Part shown: one piece after another, positions 1-10,400 of the stretch
Layout of the letters: every line of letters begins with the position of its first letter
Position numbering within the stretch: position 1 is the first letter of the stretch
NCBI RefSeq assembly: GCF_003397705.1
Contig: NZ_QJVB01000004.1
Location: 62,001 to 126,000, forward strand
Direction of reading: 5' to 3'
DNA: 64,000 nucleotides
Source of the DNA: Gardnerella swidsinskii
Lineage (GTDB): Bacteria; Actinomycetota; Actinomycetes; Actinomycetales; Bifidobacteriaceae
Made by a program: the position numbers and the translations under genes
The notes under the pieces: generated by a model
The model's input: the letters and a program-made list of their open reading frames with translations, nothing else
Told to the model about the DNA's origin: nothing
Database searches by the model: none

Positions 1-3000
1 GGCGACACTGACACAACTGATACGCTTACAAACGGCGTATCTTCGCGCAGAAATCAGCTTCTTATGGATATTAGTTCCGAGCTTGGCGTGGCTAGCGTGG
101 ACGGTGCTGCAGAAGCTCCAATGAGTGCGCTTAAAAAGTTAGTTGATTCGGTTGCTCCACGCTACAAGGCTTTTGGTGCAGTGCTTTCCGATATTGTGCG
201 CGAACGTTTGCGTGCACTTTTCGGTGCAGCCGGTGTGAAACCAGCGCAAATTGACAAGCGTATTTCGGAAGTCTGGCAGCTTGGCGAAGGCTGGCGTGCG
301 CACGTGCTTGCGGCTTTGGTTTTGCAAACGCGTGAAGGTGCTAGCGTGCGCGGTGAAAATCTTGCGCAACTTTCAACTGATCCTGCAAAGAATACTGCTG
401 CAGCTGACGCTTTAATCGACGCAGCAATTCAGCAAGTTGCACAAGCTCACGGCGTTAGCGTTTCTCAGCCTGGTGCTGCTGGCGCAGCCGGTGGTGCTGT
501 TGTTGATTCTGCAGCTCTTGACGCTTTTGCGCAGCAAGTTGTTGGCGCAGACGGCGTACTTGCTGCAACTGCTAAGTTTGTGCTAGCAAAGCTTGGTGTT
601 GAAGCTCCTAAAGCAGAAACTGAAAGTGACGAAAATGCTGCTGTTGTAGCTGCTGTTGAAGCAGAATTAGGTGCGGATTGGCCAAAGCAAGTGGCTCCTC
701 GATTTGATGAGCGAAAAGCGATTCTTTTCGACGACCGCTGGGCTTCGGCTCGCGAAGACGTTGCTCGCTTGTACTACAAGTATGCCGGAAAGAATGTTGA
801 TATTCAGGTAAATGAAGTTTCTGAAATCTTAAATGATTTTGGTAGTTTCCTCGGTGCCGGGGAAGCAGTAGCTTCGGAAGCTGAGTGGTTTGCAAGTCTT
901 TCTAAATCTCGCGAATTAAACAATCTTGCAACAATATTTAATGGTATTGCTCGCGATTCTCGCACTAAACTTGCACAAAACAACGCCGATACTGCTCAAG
1001 CAACTCGTTTTGCAGGAGAAGTTGCAGTAGTTACAGGCGTTGCTCCTAACTCGATTGCTGCTCGCGTAGTAACGGGTTTGCTTAAGGGTGGAGCTACGGT
1101 TATTGCAACTTCGCACAGTTTCAAGCCGAGCGTTAAGTCTTGGGCGAAGAAAGCGTATCGCGAAAACGCTCAAATGGGCGCAAAGTTGTGGCTTGTGCCA
1201 GCAAACTTGTCTAGTTATCGCGATGTCGATGCGCTTGTAAAGTGGGTTGGCACGGTTTCAAAGAAAGTAAGTGGCGCAACTACTACTATTTTGAAGCCTG
1301 CTTATGAGCCGAGCATGTTCTTCCCGTTTGCAGCTCCTCCAGTTCACGGTACTTTGTCTGATTCTGGTTCGCTTTTTGAATCGCAATCGCGCTTAATGCT
1401 GTGGGGAGTGGAGCGTGCAATCGCTGGATTTGCGCAGATTGGAGCAGATACAGATGTACAACATCGTATGCACGTTGTGTTACCTGGCTCTCCAAACCGC
1501 GGTATGTTCGGCGGCGACGGTGCTTACGGCGAAGTCAAGAGTGCTTTCGACGCGATTGTGAACCGTGCGCATGCGGAAAGCGTGTGGTCGGATCGCGTGA
1601 CTTTCGCGCATCCTAAGATTGGATGGGTGCGTGGAACCGGCTTAATGGGCGGAAATGATCCGCTTGTGGCTGTAGTTGAGCGTCACGGATTAACTACCTA
1701 CTCTACGCAAGAAATGGCAGATCGTTTGCTCGATTTGTGCACGAAGGAAGCGCGAGAGCAGGCAGCAATTGCGCCTTTGGATGTTGATTTTACGGGCGGA
1801 TTAGGCAAGGAGCCTCTTGATTTGAACGCGCTTCGTGCAGAAGCGTTGGAAGATCAGAAGCGTGCTGAAGTTGCGGAAGAAGCGGTGGAAGCTGTAGAAG
1901 AAGCTGCAGAATCTTCTGCTAAATCAACCAACAAAGCACTTCCAACTCCTTACGTGCCAACTCAGCCGCGAGTCAACTTGGCTGATTGGAAGAACGTAAC
2001 AGCGCGTCCAGAAGACGAAATTGTGATCGTCTCCGTTGGCGAGCTTGGACCATGGGGTTCCGGACGTACTCGTTTCGAAGCAGAACTTGGAATTCGCGAA
2101 GACGGTTCCGTGGAGCTTTCTGCAGGAGCAGTACTGGAATTGGCTTGGAATATGGGCTTGCTTACTTGGCAGGATTCGCCAAAGCCAGGCTGGTATGATG
2201 CGGACGGCACGCTTGTTCCAGAAGAAGATATTGCAGAGAAATATCGCGATGAAGTAGTAGCACGTTCCGGTATTCGACCATTCGAAACCGGTATGGGCGG
2301 CGATTACAAGGATGGAGCAAACGAAGAAGAAGCAGAAATCTTCCTCGATCACGACGTGAGTTTCAGCGTTCCAACAGAAACAATTGCGCGCGAATACGTG
2401 GCACTTGACGAATCGCACACTGAGATTGCTCGCGATGCAGAATCTGGCGAATGGACTGTTACGCGCAAGGCAGGTTCTATGATTCGCGTGCCGCGTAGGG
2501 CTGCAATGACCAGAACCGTCGGTGGACAATTCCCTAAGGGCTTCGATCCGCTGAAGTGGGGTATTCCAGCTTCAATGGTTGGAAGTGTTGACACGATTGC
2601 GCTGTGGAATATTGTCACAACTGTAGACGCTTATATTTCTGCTGGTTTCACGCCTTCGGAGATTTTGCAATCTGTGCATCCGTCGATGGTTGCTTCCACG
2701 CAAGGAACCGGTTTCGGCGGCATGAGTTCAATGCGAAAACTGTATTTGGATCGCTTCCTTAACCACGAAATTCCTACGGACGTATTGCAAGAGGCGCTTC
2801 CAAACGTTGTTGCAGCTCACGTAATGCAAACCTATATCGGCGGCTACGGAAATATGGTTCAGCCGGTGTCGGCATGCGCAACTGCGGCGGTTTCGCTCGA
2901 AGAAGGCGTCGACAAGATTGCTCTCGGCAAAGCTGATTTCGTAGTAACTGGCGCAATTGACGATATCGGCGTGGAATCTGTAGTTGGCTTCGGCAATATG

Positions 3001-3972
3001 AACGCAACTGCCAATAGCGAAGAAATGTATGCGAAGGGCATCAATCCACGATTCTTCTCTCGCGCAAACGATCGCAGACGTGGAGGCTTCCTTGAAGCAC
3101 AAGGCGGCGGTACGATTTTGGTTACGCGCGGCGATATTGCTTTGAAGCTTGGCTTGCCTGTTGCTGGTGTGGTTGGTTTCATTCACTCCTACGCTGATGG
3201 CATTCACACTTCTATTCCTGCTCCGGGCTTGGGTGCTTTGGCTGCGGGCATGGGTGGAGCTAAGTCTAAGCTCGTGCGTGATTTGGCAGCTCTCGGCGTT
3301 ACTCCGGACGATATTGCTGTGGTTTCTAAGCATGATACGTCTACGAATGCAAACGATCCGAACGAATCTGAGCTGCACAATACTCTTGCGCACGCAATCG
3401 GACGCACGGACGGAAATCCGCTGTTCGTAATCAGCCAAAAGACGCTGACTGGACATGCAAAGGGCGGCGCGTGCATCTTCCAAATCAACGGTTTGACTCA
3501 ACTGTTTAGAAGTGGCGTAATCCCTGGAAACGCATCACTTGACTGCGTGGATCCTAAGCTTGCGCGCGACGACCACATGGTTTGGTTGCGTGAGCCGATG
3601 CGCATTGGCGATGGTGCAGGTTCTTGTGCAGTGAAGGCTGCTCTCGCAACTTCGCTCGGCTTCGGTCATGTTAGCGGATTTGTGGCATTGGTTCATCCTG
3701 GTGCTTTTGAAGCTGCTGTAGCTGCTAGCGCAGGTGTTAATGTGCTTAAGAATTGGCGTACCAAGGCGAATGCGCGTTTGGCTGCGGGCCAGAGGCGATT
3801 TGAGGAAGGCATGATGGGTCGATCTGTACTGTTCGAGCCTGTTGAGAATCGTCACTTGCTGAAGGATGGCACGCGCCTTCCGGATGGCACTCGCTACGAT
3901 GGTCACGAAGCAGAAAAGGCGATGTTACTTAATCCTGAAGCTCGCCTTAATGCGAACGGATACTACTGCTGA
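1..3972 (+). CDS. fas: Type I fatty acid synthase, C-terminal part (5' end outside window)
   Basis: This is the end of the large multifunctional synthase that makes long-chain acyl chains in the cytoplasm. The frame is open from base 1, so the ATG at 64 is internal and the gene starts upstream. Counting residues from base 1, the first ~30 resemble the end of the ACP region and the following helical linker of actinobacterial FAS-I. A ketoreductase domain follows: Rossmann segment VAVVTGVAPNSIA near 342 and Y-x3-K in GAYGEVK, Tyr 509. The C-terminal ketosynthase has Cys 959 in PVSACATAAVSLE, His 1111 in SKHDTSTNANDP and His 1152 in TLTGHAKGGA, a complete Cys-His-His set. The order ACP-KR-KS matches the fused fungal-alpha-like half of bacterial FAS-I. 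The gene converges on the giant surface-protein gene, and its partner acpS lies 10 kb further on. Confidence 0.95.
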   Translation, partial: GDTDTTDTLTNGVSSRRNQLLMDISSELGVASVDGAAEAPMSALKKLVDSVAPRYKAFGAVLSDIVRERLRALFGAAGVKPAQIDKRISEVWQLGEGWRAHVLAALVLQTREGASVRGENLAQLSTDPAKNTAAADALIDAAIQQVAQAHGVSVSQPGAAGAAGGAVVDSAALDAFAQQVVGADGVLAATAKFVLAKLGVEAPKAETESDENAAVVAAVEAELGADWPKQVAPRFDERKAILFDDRWASAREDVARLYYKYAGKNVDIQVNEVSEILNDFGSFLGAGEAVASEAEWFASLSKSRELNNLATIFNGIARDSRTKLAQNNADTAQATRFAGEVAVVTGVAPNSIAARVVTGLLKGGATVIATSHSFKPSVKSWAKKAYRENAQMGAKLWLVPANLSSYRDVDALVKWVGTVSKKVSGATTTILKPAYEPSMFFPFAAPPVHGTLSDSGSLFESQSRLMLWGVERAIAGFAQIGADTDVQHRMHVVLPGSPNRGMFGGDGAYGEVKSAFDAIVNRAHAESVWSDRVTFAHPKIGWVRGTGLMGGNDPLVAVVERHGLTTYSTQEMADRLLDLCTKEAREQAAIAPLDVDFTGGLGKEPLDLNALRAEALEDQKRAEVAEEAVEAVEEAAESSAKSTNKALPTPYVPTQPRVNLADWKNVTARPEDEIVIVSVGELGPWGSGRTRFEAELGIREDGSVELSAGAVLELAWNMGLLTWQDSPKPGWYDADGTLVPEEDIAEKYRDEVVARSGIRPFETGMGGDYKDGANEEEAEIFLDHDVSFSVPTETIAREYVALDESHTEIARDAESGEWTVTRKAGSMIRVPRRAAMTRTVGGQFPKGFDPLKWGIPASMVGSVDTIALWNIVTTVDAYISAGFTPSEILQSVHPSMVASTQGTGFGGMSSMRKLYLDRFLNHEIPTDVLQEALPNVVAAHVMQTYIGGYGNMVQPVSACATAAVSLEEGVDKIALGKADFVVTGAIDDIGVESVVGFGNMNATANSEEMYAKGINPRFFSRANDRRRGGFLEAQGGGTILVTRGDIALKLGLPVAGVVGFIHSYADGIHTSIPAPGLGALAAGMGGAKSKLVRDLAALGVTPDDIAVVSKHDTSTNANDPNESELHNTLAHAIGRTDGNPLFVISQKTLTGHAKGGACIFQINGLTQLFRSGVIPGNASLDCVDPKLARDDHMVWLREPMRIGDGAGSCAVKAALATSLGFGHVSGFVALVHPGAFEAAVAASAGVNVLKNWRTKANARLAAGQRRFEEGMMGRSVLFEPVENRHLLKDGTRLPDGTRYDGHEAEKAMLLNPEARLNANGYYC

Positions 3973-4043
3973 GTCGCTGCTTTAGCTGCTAATGTATCGA
4001 TGCTTAATTGCGGATGTATTGACGCATTGAAATAAGTGCGAAA

Positions 4044-4095
4044 CCAGAGCGGAAACATTTGCTGTGAATATTCCCGGCATTTGTTTTCGCTCTGG
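4044..4095 (+). terminator. Hairpin downstream of fas
   Basis: Arms CCAGAGCGGAAAC (4044-4056) and GTTTTCGCTCTGG (4083-4095) pair over 13 positions with one G-U, around a 26-nt loop. Only a weak T-rich stretch follows, so an intrinsic terminator is plausible but not certain. Confidence 0.5.
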
Positions 4096-4311
4096 CTTTA
4101 TTTGACCACATTTGCAGGAAAAATGTAAGGCGATTGGAGTTGCGTTAACAATCACGTAAGTAGCTCTGTAGTTCAGTATGCCATATTTAGTACGTGTAGC
4201 ATTGCGTATGTCGCCTGATATTACTTAATGTCAAGTACGCTGTCATTATCGCAGTGGTGTGCTATCTCGCTACCAGTACCCAGATCATTTAATGGCATCT
4301 ATGTATCGCAC

Positions 4312-4371
4312 CTATACCTCTGTAGTCTATGTCTCTATAGTCTATGCCTCTATGGCCTATAGCTCTACAGA
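4312..4371. repeat. Four degenerate copies of a 15-bp tandem repeat
   Basis: Units begin at 4312, 4327, 4342 and 4357, with an approximate consensus CTATGCCTCTATAGT. No frame suggests coding; it may be decayed spacer DNA or a slippage-prone array. Confidence 0.7.
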
Positions 4372-4389
4372 TTTACTACAGATATAACA

Positions 4390-4446
4390 ATGCTCCGTGG
4401 TTGAAGGGTTGTCGTAAATTTCGCGAACCCTTTTATCACGGAGCAT
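4390..4446. terminator. Nested inverted repeat beyond the giant surface-protein gene
   Basis: Outer arms ATGCTCCGTG (4390-4399) and CACGGAGCAT (4437-4446) enclose inner arms AAGGGTT and AACCCTT. It lies about 50 bases past the minus-strand stop and could end transcripts from either side. There is no strong T-run on either strand. Confidence 0.5.
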
Positions 4447-4492
4447 ATGTATATTATTTATTCAATTTTAATATTTGTTGCAACACCAACGT

Positions 4493-7400
4493 TTAGTCGC
4501 GCTTCTTCCTGCGAATAATGACTGCGAGTGCAGCACCTATTGCGGCTGCGAGTGCAGCAACAGCACCTGCTGCAGCAATTGCAGAGCCTGTGTTGGTTAA
4601 CTTTGATTGCGCAACCTGGCCGGAGGAGTGACGTGCAGGAGACTTAGGAGCTTGTAACTGAGTGTTATTGCTCTTATTCCTGTTGTTTTCACTGTTGCCA
4701 GTGTGTTCATCAGAATCATGAGAACCAGATTCATGTTCTGGGGTTGGAGCAGGGGTCGGTGCAGGTGTTGGTTCTGGTTTCTTGGTTGGGTTGTTTCCGA
4801 CTTTACCGTTTGCCGTGTTGGATGGTTGACCATTCTTCTTGGCTTGCGCGGTAATCGTACTACCATCCTTGATTTGGGTTGCAGGGATGGTGACTTTACC
4901 AGTCTTAGGATCAACAGTCACGCCGGTTGGAGTGTTACCGTTAATAGTCCAGTTACCATTCTTATCTTTCTTCACGGTAATTGTTACAGGAGTCGTTGTA
5001 TCGCCTTCTGGAGTATACGTGATTTCGAGAGTATCAGCGTCTGCTGGTGGGGTAACAGTTGCGGAACCTTGCTCAACACCATCTTGTGGCGTGAGTATAG
5101 TCGGCTCACCCGCAGGCGTTGGTGTTGGTTCTGGTGCAGGCTTCTCCTCTTCGCCAACTTTAGCAGTTACCACTTCTGACTTGCTCTTGCCAGTCTTATC
5201 GCTACTGTCTTCTGATTGCGCAGTAATAGTGCTACCGTGCTTAATCTTGTCTGCTGGAATCGTAACAACGCCAGTTTGCGGATCAACGGTTACGCCTTCT
5301 GGAGCGTCTCCGTCAATCTTCCACTCATGCTTGTCGCCTTCAGCAACAACAGTAATCGTTGCGGTTGTTTCACTGCCTTCTGGAGTGTAAGTAACTACAA
5401 CCTTGTTCACGCGCGTATCCGTGAGATCAGGCGTCACGCTAGCGCCACCCTCGGCTGGAGTGTCAATCTTTGGCTTAGTTATATTTCCGCTGACAGTAAT
5501 ATTTACGCTATCGCCTGTCTTTGCACCATCACCCTTACCGTTGGTTGGTGTGAGGGTGACGATGGCACCAGGCTTTTGCTTGTCGATAGTAATAGTGAAG
5601 TCGCCATGAGCATCTGCAGTACCAGTTCCGATTTGCTTTCCATCTTTGTCGGTAACAGTTACTGTTGCGCCCGGAAGAGTCTTTCCAGTGATGATTTGTT
5701 TAGTAGAATCATCTGGATTGTCTTTTAGCGTTTGCTCACTAATCTGTGGAGTCTTAAAGCCAGTTACAGCAGTAGCAGGATCAGATGGTTTGTCCGTCTT
5801 GTTCTTAGATACTGCAGTAATAGTGCTGCCGTCTTCCAAATTCTTTGTTGGAATAGTAACAACGCCAGTATCTGGATTAACGATTACGCCTTCTGGAGCG
5901 TCTCCGTCAATCTTCCACTTACCATCGTTATCCTTCTTAGCAATAATTGTGCGAACTGGCTGTTCTGGACCATTGATTGAATTTGGCTTAGCATTGATTT
6001 CAATTTTCACAACCGTTGTGTCATCAGTTGGCGGAGTTACAGTTACGTTTCCGTCGTTCTTCTGGTTGTCGGTTGGTACCGTAATCGTTGGCTTTTGTGG
6101 CTTAGCTGTGACGGTTACAGTAGTTGCGTCACCATCAACTCCACCCTTGTTTGGAACAAGTTTGAGTGTTGTTCCAGGGGTCTGATGAGGAACATCAACG
6201 GTAAAGCTGCCATCTTTATCTACAGTGACAGTTATTTCTTTATCGCCATCCGTCAATGCGGTGCCATTACTGTTTTGAACCTTGATAGTGGCTTCAGGAG
6301 TTCCCTTACCAGTAATAGTTGTCTTGCCATTATCTGCAGAACCTTTATCGCCAGGCTTGTTTTCGGCTTTACCATCGTTGATAACTGGCTTGTTCTGTGC
6401 CACAACGTTTACTGTTACTGGTACGTTCACAGGATTTGTGATACCCGGAATAGTTACCACGACAGTGCCGCTCTTATTGTTTCCAGCTGTCTTGGTATCT
6501 GGAGTACCGTTAGTTGCCCAAGCAAACTTGGTTCCGTTAGGTAACTCATCCTTATTGGCAATGCTGTTTTCTGCGCTTGGAGAATCACCAACATGTACGC
6601 TCACCGTTTTACCGGCTGGATTTGGCACAACGAGCACGTTGACTGGAATGTCAACATCTGGCTCGCCTGGCACCTTAACGGTCACAACGCCTGGTTGGTT
6701 GCCAGTCTTTGAGGTATCAGGCTTCTTCTTCCAAGAAATACTAGCATCCTTAGGTAGATCCTTATGATTCTTAATAACATCCTCTGGCTTAGGAGTAGTG
6801 TCAGTTGTGTCACCATTCTTCTTTTGCAACACAGTTACGTCGTTTGCAACAGGTGCTGGTGTCACAGTAATTGTTACTGGCACTTCTTGAGGTGCTTGCC
6901 CTGGAATCTTGACAATCACTGTGCCACTAGCAGTGCCTGGCTTGTCGGTCTTTGGAGCAGCATCCTTCTTCCACTCGAATGTGGTTCCCTTAGGGAGCTT
7001 GTTGTTGTTATCAATGCTGTTCTTAGGATCAGGATTGCTGTTCTGTGCAACGGTGGTTTCCTTCGCGATAGGCGCAGGATTTACGTTCACAGTAACTATG
7101 ACTTCCGCTGGATCTTTCACACCTGGAATATGAACGAGCACAGTGCCGTTAGTGGTGCCTGGCTTGTCGGTCTTTGGAGCAGCATCTTTCTTCCACTCAA
7201 AGGTGGTTCCCTCAGGGAACTTATCTTTATTAGCGATACCCTTCGATGCGTCTGGAAGGTTGTCGCCAACCTTCACGTTAACAACATTCGCTTCTGGCTT
7301 TGGCAAGACGTTCACTGTTACAGGCACCTCTACAGGGGATTGACCTGGGAGGGTAACAATAATCTTGCCATTCTTTGCGCCAGGATTGTTAGTATCTGGT

Positions 7401-10400
7401 TTATCTTCAGGTTTCCACTCGAACTTAGTGCCATTAGGGAACTTACTCTTATCGCTAGAATCCTTAATAACATCCTTAGCTTCTGGCAAATCCTTGCCCT
7501 GTGGCACGTTGACTTCAGATGCACTTGGGTCAACAACGTTAACCGTTACTTCAACTTCTTGAGGAGTATCAGATCCAGGAATAGTAATCTTTACTTTGCC
7601 TTTTACGCTGTTACCTTCCTTAGATGTGTCTGGTTTTCCGTTGTTATCCCACTCGAACTTAGTGCCATCAGGGAACTTATCCTTATTGACAATGCTGTCC
7701 TCTGGCTTAGGCTCCACGCCCTTTGGCACAGTCACAACTTTAGCTGTAGCAGTTGGAGCCTTGATAGTTACAGGTACGTTAATAACAGTTGTTGATCCAT
7801 CCGGATACGTAACTGTTACAGGCACTTCAAACTTGCCAGCCTTATCTCCATTAGGGATTTTAGACTTATCTCCCTCAGCAATAGAGTAAGTTGGCTTATT
7901 TGTTTCGTTCGTTGGCCAGGTAGGAACACTTACTTTGCCGATAATTTCGTCGTCCGAAGGCTTTTGACCATTATCTTTTTCAAGATTATCTGCCTTAGGT
8001 GGGTAAAGTTCAGACTGCTTATCGCTAATAGTTACTGGCACGTCAACAATGTCAGTCGTGCCATCTGGGTAGGTGACTTTAACCTTAACAGTAGAGTTTC
8101 CAGGAGTCTTACCATCTGGAAGCTTTGTGTTAGGCTCGTTCAACTCAATCTTTGGTTGTTCCTTTGAATCTTTTGACCAATTAGGAACAGTTACATTGCC
8201 TGTTACATCATCAGATGTAACCTGCTTGCCAAACGGCTTAACAACAGGTGTTACCTTTGGCTCGAAAGTATCCGACTGCTTGTTCTTAATAGTCACATCA
8301 ACAGTAACTTCATCAGTTGTGTTATCTGGGTACGTGACCTTAACCTTAACGTGATAAGTGCCAGGCTTTGTGCCGTCTGGAATATCCTTATCGTCGCTTG
8401 TAATGGCGACTGTTGGCTTATCGCCGTCCTTCTTTGGCTTAAAATCAGGAACAGTTACAGCCTTCTTAACAGCTTCCTTGGTCTTTTCTTTACCAGTGCC
8501 ATACGGCTCTTCCACAGGGTCAACTGCAGGAGTGTTCGCAGTGGCATCAGTGTCTGTAACTACTACAGGCACTTGCACAACAGTGCTGGAACCATCTGGG
8601 TATGTTACCTTAACAGGTACGTTAGTTGTGCCAGTCTTATCTGTAGTTGGTAGAGGAGTTTTTGGATCTACAAGTTCTACTTTTGTTTCCTTTGGAGCAG
8701 TCTTGTCCTTAACTGTAGAAGTCTTTACAGCCTTCTTGATTTCATCAGCATCAGGAGCTTTCTCGTTACGCTTCTTGTTGATAGCTTCTGCGCCTGGTTT
8801 GTAGGTTTCGTTATCTGGATTGCCAACTGTTACAGGAACTTCCACGTGATCCTCAGAACCGTCAGGATACTTAACAGTAACCTTAACGTTTACGGTTCCA
8901 GGAGTCTTAGTGTCGATAGGTGTTTGACCTTTATCAACCGTAATTCTTGTACCGTCTGGTTGGTTTGGAACAGTGACTTTAGTAATGATGTCACTGTCAG
9001 AAGGACCACTTTCTCCATACTTCTTAGTGATTCCGCCGTCAACCTTTGGCGTATGAGTTTCACTCTGAGGCTTTCCTACAGTAACCTTTACTGTTGCGTG
9101 ATCTTTAGAACCATCCTTATATGTAATGGTTACAGGAATATCGAAAGTACCAGGCTGAGTGCCATCTGGAACAGTCTTAGCTTTGTCGTCAATAGCAATA
9201 CTTGCGCCTTCTGGAAGAGAAGTAAGTTCTTTATCTCCCTGCTTTAGCTTAATGCCATTGCCGTTTCCAATTCCAGTAATCTTGTTTTCAATGGTAGTAT
9301 TCGGCGTCTTATTGTAGTCAATGTTAATTGTTTGACCTTCTGGCGTATAAGTTTCGCTTTGTGGCTTCAGCACTTTAACAGTTACTGTTGCAACGTCACT
9401 AGAGCCATCCTTATACGTAACTTTAACTTGTACTTGTCTCTCGCCAGGCTTATCGGTGCTTGGAACGTCTTTCGTGTTGACGATTTCTACTGTTGGATCT
9501 TGCTTTGGAGAGTTGCCGTTCCACTTCAAGCCATTGCCACTGCCAAACGACTTAATTTTCTTAGTCAATTCTTCTGGCTTAGTGTTCCATGGAACTTCAA
9601 CTGTTTGACCCTTTGGATCATAATCCTTAGCATCCTTATGAATCAACACAGGAACATTAACTATTGTAGTTGAATGATCCGGGTATGTAATTGTTACAGG
9701 AACAGTGTGAACACCATCATCTTGAGGAATATTTCCAACTGTGAAAGTCAAATCTTTCTTATCAATTGGGGTCTTCTTCGGGTCATCCTTCTTGGTAATA
9801 GTAATTGCGTTGGTAATTGCGTTTTGGTCAGGATTCTTTGGTGTAGCATTAGGAGCAGCAGTATGCTCTTCAGCATCCGTGTATACGGAAATCTGAACCT
9901 TAAGCTTAGACTCGTTGCCAGCTTCGTCTGTAACAACAAGCTCACGAGACCACTTATTGTCTGACGAATTGGTTATATTCGCATCTCGCTGAGCAGTGCC
10001 TTTAATATGAATAGTCGCAGGCTTTTCTGCAGAATTCCCGTTTTGATTGTCAATAGTGATTTTTCCGTCATGACCTGGGAATGTTGCTATTGTTGCACTC
10101 TTAATCTTTCCGCTGTTGTCATAAGCGTTGATATCAATGCTGAACGGTTTGCCATTATGTACCTTGAACTGGTAGTACTCAGGTGTTTTATCGGTATCTG
10201 CTCTCTTTGCCTTATTGGTACTAGGTGTGTTAATAACAGGCGCGATATCGTCCTTAACGGTAACGGTTGTAGTAACGTCTTTAGTTGAACCGTCCTTAAA
10301 TGTTATGCGAACTTTAGCATCTTTCTGCTCGCCAGGCTTATTCCAATCTGGTTCCTTAGCCCAAGAGTAGGTAGCGTCGCTAGGTAGTTTCTTTAGATCA

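Larger units (their letters stand above)
3973..4492. other. Convergent intergenic region between fas and the giant surface-protein gene
   Basis: No credible gene is visible. The 520 bases hold a fas-proximal hairpin (4044-4095), a degenerate 15-bp tandem repeat (4312-4371) and a large nested inverted repeat (4390-4446) near the end of the minus-strand gene. Confidence 0.7.
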
